The notes under the pieces were generated by a model. It was not told the origin of the DNA and did no database searches. It was given only the letters and a program-made list of their open reading frames with translations. Shown one piece after another: positions 1-6,740 of a stretch of 7,707 nt of DNA (within the stretch, counting starts at the first letter, position 1; each line of letters begins with the position of its first letter). The position numbers were made by a program, and so were the translations under genes. The DNA is from Euryarchaeota archaeon UBA226 (lineage in GTDB: Archaea; Thermoplasmatota; Poseidoniia; Poseidoniales; Poseidoniaceae): contig DAWL01000058.1 of the NCBI GenBank assembly GCA_002505935.1, forward strand, positions 1 to 7,707. The letters run 5' to 3'.

Positions 1-1
1 T

Positions 2-397
2 CCCGATGACATTCCTTCATGCAGAATTATTCCTGACGCTTCTGAAAGTGAAGGACCATTAGCAGGTGTTTTTTCTGGGCTTGAATTTGCTAAAGAAAAT
101 GAATTCGACATGGTTCAATTATGTCCTTGTGATACTCCATTAGTGAATCAAAAAATATTCTCAGATTTGAAGAAAGAAATCGGGGGTGCAGAATGTTGCG
201 TACCTGAAAGTGCTATTGGTATGCATCCACTTCATGCTTTGATGAAAACGTCTGAAGCCATCACCTCTTTCAAGGGGGGGATGGTGGGAAAAAGTGCTCA
301 TTCACTAGTCAAGAGTTTGGAATACAACACAATATTTGTTGAGGATAAAATCATGTTAAACATCAATACTCCAGAAGATCTGGCTGAAATCAATTAA
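2..397 (+). CDS. mobA: Molybdenum cofactor guanylyltransferase (MobA-type), 3' part only
   Basis: The reading frame is open from base 2 to the TAA at 395-397, giving 131 residues; the N-terminus lies left of the window. Proteins of this family transfer GMP from GTP to molybdopterin to make the guanine dinucleotide cofactor in the cytoplasm. Three family signatures are visible: GPLAG (53-67), the metal-binding CPCDTPL (122-142, with the Asp that coordinates Mg2+), and the late NINTPEDL motif (359-382). The N-terminal nucleotide-binding loop (LxGGxSxRMG) would be upstream and cannot be checked. An ATG at 110 is internal, because the GPLAG motif precedes it in frame. The 3' end overlaps the convergent purN gene by 8 nt. 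A related nucleotidyltransferase of the same fold (MocA or CofC-like) is possible, but the motif set fits MobA best. Confidence 0.8.
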   Translation, partial: PDDIPSCRIIPDASESEGPLAGVFSGLEFAKENEFDMVQLCPCDTPLVNQKIFSDLKKEIGGAECCVPESAIGMHPLHALMKTSEAITSFKGGMVGKSAHSLVKSLEYNTIFVEDKIMLNINTPEDLAEIN

Positions 398-1010
398 TTG
401 ATTCAAGCCTTGATTCTGCGAATGCATCGATTACCTCAGGATAGAGTGCGTGCTCTACCTGTTTCACTCTCTCCTGAAGAGATTCTTCTGTATCTCCCTG
501 TAATACAGGTACTGAACGCTGTGCGATTATCTGGCCACTATCCATTCCGTTATCAACGAAATGCACGGTGCAGCCTGAAACTTCCACTCCTGCTGCAATT
601 ACATCTCTATGAGCGTGGGCTCCTGGAAATTCTGGCAATAAACTAGGGTGGATATTGAGTAACCTACCTTCCCACTTTCCGACAAACCATGGACTCAATA
701 TTCGCATATATCCTGAAAGAATTACCGCCTCAACTTCATATTTCTCTAGAATTGCGTCCATTTCGCGCTCGTGTCCTTCTCTATCTTTAGCGGACTCTGG
801 AATTACAGCGATTGCTGGAATCCCGTGCTTTTCGGCCTTCGTCAAGCCAGCAACTCCTTCCTTGTTTGAAATTACAATCTTTGTGACATGGCTACAATTT
901 TTCTTTTGATGATTCAACAACGCCTCCATGCCAGATCCAGAACCTGAGATTAATACTGCTAATCTTAGAGGTTTGGCGATAGTGCCTTGACGAGGAAGTC
1001 GAAAGGCCAT
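390..1010 (-). CDS. purN: Phosphoribosylglycinamide formyltransferase (GAR transformylase 1)
   Basis: This 206-residue protein transfers the formyl group from 10-formyltetrahydrofolate to glycinamide ribonucleotide, the third step of de novo purine synthesis. The phosphate-binding loop is SGSGSG (residues 22-27; SGNGSN in E. coli). SGYMRIL follows at 99-105 and the active-site block NIHPSLLP at 119-126. The catalytic triad maps to N119, H121 and D157, matching E. coli N106, H108 and D144 with a constant offset of 13. The offset reflects an N-terminal extension (MAFRLPRQGTIAKP) before the first strand. The start is ATG at 1010, preceded by AAGGGATAAC, a poor ribosome site. It is on the same strand as purH but separated from it by the opposing DUF454 gene, so it needs its own promoter in 1011-1072. 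Its stop end overlaps mobA convergently by 8 nt. Confidence 0.96.
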   Translation of the reverse strand: MAFRLPRQGTIAKPLRLAVLISGSGSGMEALLNHQKKNCSHVTKIVISNKEGVAGLTKAEKHGIPAIAVIPESAKDREGHEREMDAILEKYEVEAVILSGYMRILSPWFVGKWEGRLLNIHPSLLPEFPGAHAHRDVIAAGVEVSGCTVHFVDNGMDSGQIIAQRSVPVLQGDTEESLQERVKQVEHALYPEVIDAFAESRLESIN

Positions 1011-1020
1011 GTTATCCCTT

Positions 1021-1049
1021 GTTGATGACGAGTTGTTCTCCGTTGATGA
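1021..1049. repeat. Direct repeat GTTGATGA x2 upstream of purN
   Basis: GTTGATGA occurs exactly at 1021-1028 and again at 1042-1049, a 21-nt period or about two helical turns. Read on the minus strand it is TCATCAAC, and the near copy lies 10 nt before the purN start codon. The position between divergent genes suits a dimeric regulator site, but no known operator is recognised. If the DUF454 gene really starts at its earliest TTG (1019), the repeat would be coding and could be chance. Confidence 0.3.
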
Positions 1050-1072
1050 TTGCTTCGCAAATGTTTGGCTGT

Positions 1073-1561
1073 ATGCGCCACCCTAACCCTCTTGAATGGT
1101 ATTCCAAGTCCACTTTGAGAAACGTGTCCGAAGAGGTTGAAGAAATAGTCAAAGCGGAAGATCTGATTAATGTGTCAGAGAACGTTTTGGTTAGATATTT
1201 CTGGAAGGGGTTGGGACTCTTTTTCGTGGGACTCGGGACAATAGGAATCTATGTTCCAGGGTTACCTACAACTTCATTCATGGTATTGGCAGCAGCGTGT
1301 TTCGCAAAATCTGATCCAAGGTTGTACATGTGGTTGTTGAATAACCCTCTTTTTGGACACTATATCCGTGATTTTGTCGAAGGGAAGGGTATTCCCTTTG
1401 TATCCAAGGTCTTCATTGTTGGATTGATGTGGACTGCCATCATTATCTCAGTCTGGGTCATCACTAGGCTAGGAGATCCTGGCTTTGGGCAAGCCACAGT
1501 AGTATTGGTCGGGCTTATGGGAACTTGGTATGTTGGATGGCGAGTTCCAACTGCAAAGTAA
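1073..1561 (+). CDS. DUF454 (YbaN-type) small integral membrane protein
   Basis: This protein (162 residues from the ATG at 1073) matches the DUF454 pattern known from the bacterial inner-membrane protein YbaN. A first hydrophobic stretch at about residues 46-78 carries the family signature GLPTTSFMVLAAACFAKSDP. It is followed by a cytosolic segment RLYMWLLNNPLFGHYIRDF (83-101) and two further membrane helices (about 112-131 and 138-156). The function of the family is unknown. About 45 polar residues precede the first helix, more than in typical members. The start is uncertain: in-frame TTG 1019, ATG 1025, ATG 1061, ATG 1073 and GTG 1124 are all possible, and none has a good ribosome site. 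It is the only complete plus-strand gene, lies between purN and purH, and its TAA directly abuts the purH stop. DUF454 is mostly bacterial, so horizontal acquisition is plausible. Confidence 0.85.
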   Translation: MRHPNPLEWYSKSTLRNVSEEVEEIVKAEDLINVSENVLVRYFWKGLGLFFVGLGTIGIYVPGLPTTSFMVLAAACFAKSDPRLYMWLLNNPLFGHYIRDFVEGKGIPFVSKVFIVGLMWTAIIISVWVITRLGDPGFGQATVVLVGLMGTWYVGWRVPTAK

Positions 1562-3211
1562 TCAATGTCGGAATAATCTCTGCCCGGTGAACAGCATTGT
1601 GATTCCTTGTGCATCTGCTTCCTCAATGACCTCTTGATCCCTAATGCTCCCCCCCGGTTGTACAATAGCTGATACTCCTGCTTCGGCTGCTTGTTCAATT
1701 CCATCCTTGAAGGGAAAGAAAGCGTCGCTGGCTAATACGGCTCCCCGCGCTCTTTCGCCTGCTCTTCTAGCGGCGATTCTAACGGCCTCTACTCTACTGG
1801 TTTGGCCAGGACCAATTCCTACTGTCGCAGTACCATCAACGATAACTATGGCATTGGATTTCACCTGTTCACAAACTCTAACCGCGAATTTCATTGCTGC
1901 AAGTTCATGTTCATTTGGCTGTTTTTGAGTCGGTATTGTAGCGTTGTTCCAATCTACGGAAGGTGGCTCCTCAGTCTGAATTAACCAACCGCCCTCTACT
2001 GGCTTACGTACCAAACGGCGATTCAATTGTGCCAATCTATCATTTGGAGATTTTATCGTCAATACTCTGCGGTTCTTCTTCTGCATTACAATCTCTTTTG
2101 CTCCATCCTCGAATGTAGGGGCCATCAATACTTCAACAAATAATGTTGACATTGCTTCTGCTACTTCTAATTGTAATGATTCATTAAAACAGATTATCGA
2201 GCCAAAAGCAGATTCTGGATCGCTAGCTAGGGCCTTGGTAAATGCTTCTAGTTGAGTTGCTCCCAAAGCAGCCCCACACGGATTGTTATGTTTGACAATA
2301 ACACATGCATGAGGAGTAGATGGCCATTCATCGGTGGAAAGAGCGCGACATAAGCGCAAACAAGCATCGGCATCAGAATAGTTGTTGTATGACATTTCTT
2401 TTCCGCCTTCAACTAAAGCCCCGACCAATGTTCCCTGATCGATTCCTGCTTCGCGATATAGGCCGGCAGATTGGTGGCTGTTCTCTCCATATCTCAAGGT
2501 CTTGAACAAATTCGCACTGATGTTCATCGTGCGCATCAATCTAGCAGTTTGCTCATCAACTGTATCCTGATCTTCAGGGTTCCCTATCCACCTAGAATGA
2601 AGTTCTTGGGCGATCGCTGAATCATAAGAAGCCGTGTGTTCAAACGCCGATAAGGCAAACTCTCTACGCTCTGAAAGAGATAGTTTCGAAACGTCTCCCT
2701 CGGCATTCTCCAATTTATCTATGAATTGAGGATATTGTTTGGGCGATGTTAAAATCACTACATTTGCATGATTCTTAGCACTAGCTCGGACCAATGTCGG
2801 ACCTCCAATATCAATCATTTCAAGGAGGTCTGGGTCGTCTAGTGGTGGTGAAATACCTGCAGCCTCTTCAAAGGGATATAGATTCACAGCAACCACTTGA
2901 ATTGGAGAATATCCTAAGGATGACAAGCCAGAAACGTCCGCAGGATTCTCCAGTCTAGCTAACAAAGGGCCATGTATTGCTGGGTGAAGAGATTTGACTC
3001 GGCCATCAAATATTTCAGGGTGTCCAGTGACTTCAGAAACATCTGTTATCTCCAAACCAGCCTCTCGAAGAATCTTGGCAGTTCCTCCTGTTGACAATAA
3101 TTCAAATCCCTGTTGATTCAACTCTTTGCCAAGTTGTACAATATCGGTCTTATCATACACCGAGAGAAGGGCTCTCGGGCGCTGAGAAGTTTGTTCCGGC
3201 TCTGCCGACAT
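1562..3211 (-). CDS. purH: Bifunctional AICAR formyltransferase / IMP cyclohydrolase
   Basis: This enzyme catalyses the last two steps of IMP synthesis: formylation of AICAR with 10-formyl-THF, then ring closure. Numbered from the ATG at 3211 it has 549 residues. The MGS-like cyclohydrolase domain shows LSVYDKT (16-22), STGGT (40-44), HPEIFDGRVKSLHP (64-77) and DIGGPTLVRASAKNH (134-148). The transformylase domain shows RYGENSHQ (240-247, normally RYGENPHQ), VKHNNPCG (306-313) with the catalytic Lys-His pair, GPGQTSRV (467-474), SDAFFPF (495-501) and the C-terminal GQRLFRH. The frame stays open to a TTG at 3280 whose TTGA overlaps the chaperonin stop. That would add 23 residues with no family counterpart and has an SD-like AGGAG only about 1 nt from the TTG, so ATG 3211 is preferred. 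It is the last gene of the minus-strand run and ends flush against the DUF454 gene. Confidence 0.96.
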   Translation of the reverse strand: MSAEPEQTSQRPRALLSVYDKTDIVQLGKELNQQGFELLSTGGTAKILREAGLEITDVSEVTGHPEIFDGRVKSLHPAIHGPLLARLENPADVSGLSSLGYSPIQVVAVNLYPFEEAAGISPPLDDPDLLEMIDIGGPTLVRASAKNHANVVILTSPKQYPQFIDKLENAEGDVSKLSLSERREFALSAFEHTASYDSAIAQELHSRWIGNPEDQDTVDEQTARLMRTMNISANLFKTLRYGENSHQSAGLYREAGIDQGTLVGALVEGGKEMSYNNYSDADACLRLCRALSTDEWPSTPHACVIVKHNNPCGAALGATQLEAFTKALASDPESAFGSIICFNESLQLEVAEAMSTLFVEVLMAPTFEDGAKEIVMQKKNRRVLTIKSPNDRLAQLNRRLVRKPVEGGWLIQTEEPPSVDWNNATIPTQKQPNEHELAAMKFAVRVCEQVKSNAIVIVDGTATVGIGPGQTSRVEAVRIAARRAGERARGAVLASDAFFPFKDGIEQAAEAGVSAIVQPGGSIRDQEVIEEADAQGITMLFTGQRLFRH

Positions 3212-3276
3212 GGCATTTCCCGTTGAGGCATGTCGCCCCGAACCACCATCATGAAGTCTTTGGCTGAGAAAATTGC

Positions 3277-4893
3277 TCAATCTCCTCTCGCCGATATAAC
3301 CTGATCCACTCTCAACAAACTGGATGCGGTTTCAAATGCGCCAATGAAAGATGATTGAAGAGACTCTAGAGGGATCATGACTGTGGATACATCTCCAACT
3401 TCTCCATTTTCTTTGACTCCAATAACTTCTCCGGGCTGATTCCTGATTGCTGCCCGTAATTCTAGCAATACGTCGAGCCCTTCTTTACCTGCATTACTGG
3501 CTAAAGTCAATGGAATCGATTCCAATGCCCTAGCGAAGGATTCTATCGCGAGACGTTCCCGATCTGCTGACTCCTCGGCCTTAGTTCTGATAGCCAAAGC
3601 GGCTACACAGTGGACGTGCCCTCCGCCATTCACCGCCCTGCCTTCCCTGATTGCTAGAGTCGTGGCTTTCAATGAGTCGTGCAGCCCGCGAATAACTTCT
3701 TCTGTGAAAATATCGTTAGAGCCCCCCACTTCGATAGTGACTACCTTTGGTGAAGTGCATTCTTCTACCAATATTCTCTCTTCGATTCCTTCGGCCCCTT
3801 CCCTTCTTTCTGTATGGATTACTCCTGCTTCCCCAAGGTCCGAAGTAGACAAATCTCTGACTAGGTCGACAATTTTTGCTCCTGTTGCCGCAGCGATATT
3901 TTTCATCTCAACTTCATCAAGGTCACCTAATGCAAATACATTATTTTGACAAAGGGCGTGTAGAACTCTTGGATCAATTGCACCACCACAGAAAACTGCC
4001 TGAGTTCCCAAAGAAAGAATGTGGTTTGCTATCTTGTCTAGGCTCTGTTCACCTGCGGCGAGGAAGGCGGAAAGTTGCTCTGGGTCCGTGATTTCTATCT
4101 CACTATCTCGCGTTGGGGTTTCGAATTCCAAAGGGCAGGTCAATAATGCAACACTTGGATTCATCAGATTACGAGGTAACTTGTCATTAGCCAAACGTTT
4201 CTCGATTACCAAACCTCTCAATAATCTACTATCTTGTATTGAGCCTTTCTTCGACTTACACATCAAAATATTTTCAGAACCCAATTCCTCTATTTGTGGC
4301 AAAGATTTGGCAACCTCCATTGCCGCTTCTACAACAAGAGTTGAAAATTGTTGCAAAGCGCCTTGGGCTCCTTTACCGACTAAGGAGGTTGAAGATATTC
4401 CGATTAGATTCTGATTGTCGATCGGGATGCTTCTATTTTCCATAGTTTCCAAAGTTATGTCAAGTGCTTGTCTCCAGCCTTCGATTACTGTCAATGGATG
4501 TAGGCCCTTTCTGATCAATCGGCCTGCTTCTCGCATCAATTCAGTTGCAAAAAGAATGCAGCCGGTTACCCCATCGCCGCAAGTGCTTTCTTGCGCTTGA
4601 CCAAGAGAAACGAATGCTTTAGCGGCAGGATGTTTGACTAACAATTCTGAGATTATTTTTGCCCCATCATTTGTCACCGCTGTATTTCCATCTGACTTGT
4701 ACATCATCTTATCCAAGCCCCTTGGACCGAATGTACTTCTGATGATATTTCCCAACGCCAATGCGGCAGTAATCAATTTCTCTTGCACCGCGGCCCCACT
4801 AGTGACATTACTCTGAGGAGTCAAGATGACAACCGGCGGCCTGCCATCCCCTTCCGTAGTGGCCATCATATTGGGCGTTGCGGCCCTATTCAT
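3277..4893 (-). CDS. Divergent thermosome-like group II chaperonin subunit
   Basis: The 538-residue product has the length and layout of archaeal thermosome (CCT-like) subunits, which form double rings and fold proteins using ATP. Numbered from ATG 4893, the equatorial domain shows FGPRGLDKMM (55-64), TNDGA (74-78) and HPAAK (88-92). The phosphate-loop motif is GDGVTG (106-111; normally GDGTTT). GLVIEKR (227-233) and CPLEFET (253-259) begin the apical and intermediate region. ATGAKIVD (336-343) follows, then HDSL with the hydrolytic Asp at 406, NGGG (422-425) and LRVDQVI near the end. Both catalytic aspartates (76 and 406) are kept. The usual GGGA-E segment is changed to GGGHVH, and the C-terminus ends in ARGD instead of a Gly/Met-rich tail. 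An upstream TTG (4896) is a less likely start; GAGGT at 4897-4901 precedes the ATG. The gene follows the small membrane protein by 22 nt and is followed by purH. Confidence 0.93.
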   Translation of the reverse strand: MNRAATPNMMATTEGDGRPPVVILTPQSNVTSGAAVQEKLITAALALGNIIRSTFGPRGLDKMMYKSDGNTAVTNDGAKIISELLVKHPAAKAFVSLGQAQESTCGDGVTGCILFATELMREAGRLIRKGLHPLTVIEGWRQALDITLETMENRSIPIDNQNLIGISSTSLVGKGAQGALQQFSTLVVEAAMEVAKSLPQIEELGSENILMCKSKKGSIQDSRLLRGLVIEKRLANDKLPRNLMNPSVALLTCPLEFETPTRDSEIEITDPEQLSAFLAAGEQSLDKIANHILSLGTQAVFCGGAIDPRVLHALCQNNVFALGDLDEVEMKNIAAATGAKIVDLVRDLSTSDLGEAGVIHTERREGAEGIEERILVEECTSPKVVTIEVGGSNDIFTEEVIRGLHDSLKATTLAIREGRAVNGGGHVHCVAALAIRTKAEESADRERLAIESFARALESIPLTLASNAGKEGLDVLLELRAAIRNQPGEVIGVKENGEVGDVSTVMIPLESLQSSFIGAFETASSLLRVDQVISARGD

Positions 4894-4896
4894 CAA

Positions 4897-4901
4897 ACCT
4901 C
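4897..4901 (-). promoter_or_regulatory. Shine-Dalgarno-like GAGGT before the chaperonin gene
   Basis: On the minus strand GAGGT is followed by TTG and then ATG at 4893. The five bases match the anti-Shine-Dalgarno complement, but the 3-nt spacing is short. It favours ATG 4893 over the adjacent TTG 4896, which the motif would almost touch. Confidence 0.35.
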
Positions 4902-4915
4902 GTGCGCGGGTATGT

Positions 4916-5332
4916 TCATGGAAGATACATGAATAGAATCGCCAGCCACAATATTCCTGATATTGCAGTCAATATAGTAGTCCATGAAAAATGATGCATC
5001 GCTTGCTCTGATAAGGAGGGGGATTTGTTCTTTTGTTTCCAAGACCAGCTAGACATCGCTTGGCCTAGCATCAATACACTCAACATTGCACAGAGAATGC
5101 CTGTTGACCAAGTGGCCATCATTGGTCCAAGATAACTACTCTCTGCTAACAAGTAGAAAATCGAGGGGATGAAGGGGAGAATGTATGAAAATAGTATCCA
5201 AAATATAGACTCGTTAAGTGTTCTATTCTCTTCATCTGGGCCTTCGTGCCTCCATACGAAATGCCAAGAAGCGAAGTTACTGAATGCACTGCTGGCCGAA
5301 GCGGCGAAGTAAAGGTAAACTTCTACGGCCAT
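4916..5332 (-). CDS. Small 4-TM membrane protein, unrecognised family
   Basis: I do not recognise this protein. From ATG 5332 it has 138 residues with four hydrophobic segments at about 5-27, 42-63, 69-93 and 115-137. Charged loops separate them: HEGPDEENR between TM1 and TM2, and KQKNKSPSLSEQ between TM3 and TM4. TM1 is rich in small and aromatic residues (YLYFAASASSAFSNFASWHF), and the protein as a whole has many Trp, Ser and Met. No catalytic motif is visible. The frame is open to a TTG at 5362 (10 more residues), which would leave 14 nt to the ATPase stop; the ATG leaves 44 nt. Neither start has a clear ribosome site. It sits between the KH-domain ATPase and the chaperonin in the same run, so it is probably cotranscribed with both. 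Confidence 0.75.
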   Translation of the reverse strand: MAVEVYLYFAASASSAFSNFASWHFVWRHEGPDEENRTLNESIFWILFSYILPFIPSIFYLLAESSYLGPMMATWSTGILCAMLSVLMLGQAMSSWSWKQKNKSPSLSEQAMHHFSWTTILTAISGILWLAILFMYLP

Positions 5333-5376
5333 CGAATTAGCATAAGGGGGCTCTAATTTCAATACGTCGATTCGAT

Positions 5377-6726
5377 CTAGCGACGCTTTCGCCCCTTTCT
5401 GCGTCTTGATTTATTCGAGCCGGAATGATGCTCCCATTGCCTCGAACCCATGGAGCGTTGGGTCTGAATATCCCATGATTCATGTGCTTCAGGTATTCTT
5501 TCGAGGTGCCGAGGAATTGTCTTGAGGCCTTTTACTTGGAATCGCATCTCATACTCCTCTTCCAACTCTCTTACCATGGCTCCCCCTTGACCAACAACAG
5601 AGCCAATCATACTATCAGGAACGTAAATCGTTGCATTTTTCTCCCCTAGGATATCTATTTCCAAGGGGCTTATCGATAAACGATCTCTGAGGGTTTTGGT
5701 CATCTCTACTCTTGCCATTTGCAAGACTCGGCTTTTGCTGACTTTGTTACCTACAGGAACTACTGCTATTTCAGAGCCAAATGCAAACATTTCGTAGAGA
5801 ACTTTGCCGTCGGGAAAGCGCACTACTTCAACAACTGGGCGTGCCAATTCTTCTTGCATCCCCGAAGGGGGTTTGACTGTCATCTTGAGTTCCAAAACTT
5901 GCGAAATAGTTCCTTTTTCAACATGCAAAATTGTGTCAAGAACTTGTGGGATTAGGCCCAATTCTACCTTACCGATCAAACGTTGAATGGCTTCTAATGC
6001 AGAATTAGCATGAGTTACTCCCAGCAATCCTACGCCAGCCAACCTGACATCTGCAAATATTTCGAAATCTCTTGCTCTCCTGACCTCATCAAAAATCACA
6101 AAGTCCGGACGTACAAGAAAAATCACTTCAGCTGTTTTCTCGAGGTCTCCTTCCAAGGGCGCATATTGAGTGATGCGCGGCAGTAGTTGTAAATCTCTAG
6201 GTGCCTCCATGGTTTTGACCATAGCCCCAATATCTTCATCCAGGTGTTCGGCAATTGCTTGCGCCAATGTCGTCTTTCCAGAACCAGGGCGTCCCGAGAT
6301 GAATATCCCGCGGTGATGGTCACCCAACCGCTTCAACAAGGCCTCTGGTATCTCATAATCAGGAAGGGTCAATTTGGCTACAGGACGCACCACAGTAACT
6401 TCGTATGCATCAGAAAAAGGTGGCCATGCACAGGTTATTCGAAGGTCTCCGATCTGCAAAACTTTGCATCCGTGCCTATCTATTTCAAGAAAACAATCCG
6501 ACCTTTCAGAGTTATCTTCGATGACCTTTTCCAATGATTCGATCAATTCTTTCAATGAGGTTGTACTCCAAGGTTCCCCCTCTACTTCATCCAAACTTAT
6601 CGCCGAAATATGTCCTTGCTTTACCCTAACCTTGCAATCTGCCTTGAGGAAAACTGTGCTAACACCTTCAACCAATAGTTCTTCCAAAGAACTCGATATT
6701 TCGGGATGGTCTGCGTGTGTCGCCAT
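5377..6726 (-). CDS. PilT-family P-loop ATPase with C-terminal KH domain, PIN domain absent
   Basis: This 449-residue protein matches the archaeal ATPase family (COG1855 type) that normally combines an N-terminal PIN nuclease domain, a VirB11/PilT-like ATPase and a KH RNA-binding domain. From ATG 6726, homology begins at about residue 23 with the linker that usually follows PIN. The sequence continues with WPPFSDAYEVTVVRPV (101-116), Walker A GRPGSGKTT (145-153), KTMEAPRDLQ (171-180), Walker B FVIFDEVRR (209-217) and LAGVGLLGVTHA (229-240). The KH domain (about 367-399) has VPDSMIGSVVGQGG with its GxxG at 379-382. A very basic tail ends the protein (KSRRRKGRKRR). The product probably binds and acts on RNA or ribonucleoprotein in an ATP-dependent way; the true role of the family is not established. 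A GTG at 6735 gives a GTGA overlap with the upstream gene, but ATG 6726 has the better ribosome site. Confidence 0.9.
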   Translation of the reverse strand: MATHADHPEISSSLEELLVEGVSTVFLKADCKVRVKQGHISAISLDEVEGEPWSTTSLKELIESLEKVIEDNSERSDCFLEIDRHGCKVLQIGDLRITCAWPPFSDAYEVTVVRPVAKLTLPDYEIPEALLKRLGDHHRGIFISGRPGSGKTTLAQAIAEHLDEDIGAMVKTMEAPRDLQLLPRITQYAPLEGDLEKTAEVIFLVRPDFVIFDEVRRARDFEIFADVRLAGVGLLGVTHANSALEAIQRLIGKVELGLIPQVLDTILHVEKGTISQVLELKMTVKPPSGMQEELARPVVEVVRFPDGKVLYEMFAFGSEIAVVPVGNKVSKSRVLQMARVEMTKTLRDRLSISPLEIDILGEKNATIYVPDSMIGSVVGQGGAMVRELEEEYEMRFQVKGLKTIPRHLERIPEAHESWDIQTQRSMGSRQWEHHSGSNKSRRRKGRKRR

Positions 6727-6731
6727 AGTGG

Positions 6732-6740
6732 TCACGCCTT
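6732..6740 (-). promoter_or_regulatory. Shine-Dalgarno-like AAGGCGTGA before the ATPase gene
   Basis: On the minus strand AAGGCGTGA lies 5 nt before ATG 6726 and shares the GTGA core with the archaeal consensus AGGAGGTGA (6 of 9 positions). It contains the alternative GTG start and the stop codon of the upstream gene. It therefore supports the ATG start and translational coupling to the upstream reading frame. Confidence 0.4.

Noticed and set aside
274..280. Run of seven G in the mobA coding sequence, a possible frameshift site
   Set aside because: The frame stays open on both sides and the downstream NINTPEDL motif is in the same frame as GPLAG and CDTPL, so there is no sign of an error.
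398..909. Two plus-strand ORFs (82 and 84 codons) after mobA
   Set aside because: Both are antisense to purN, whose catalytic motifs cover the same bases.
1360..1704. Minus-strand ORF of 114 codons across the DUF454/purH boundary
   Set aside because: It runs antisense to DUF454 and overlaps purH in another frame; no family motif is visible and both overlapped genes are clearly real.
4019..4414. Plus-strand ORF of 131 codons inside the chaperonin gene
   Set aside because: It lies entirely antisense to a well-supported chaperonin, has low-complexity Ser/Leu-rich sequence and no recognisable domain.
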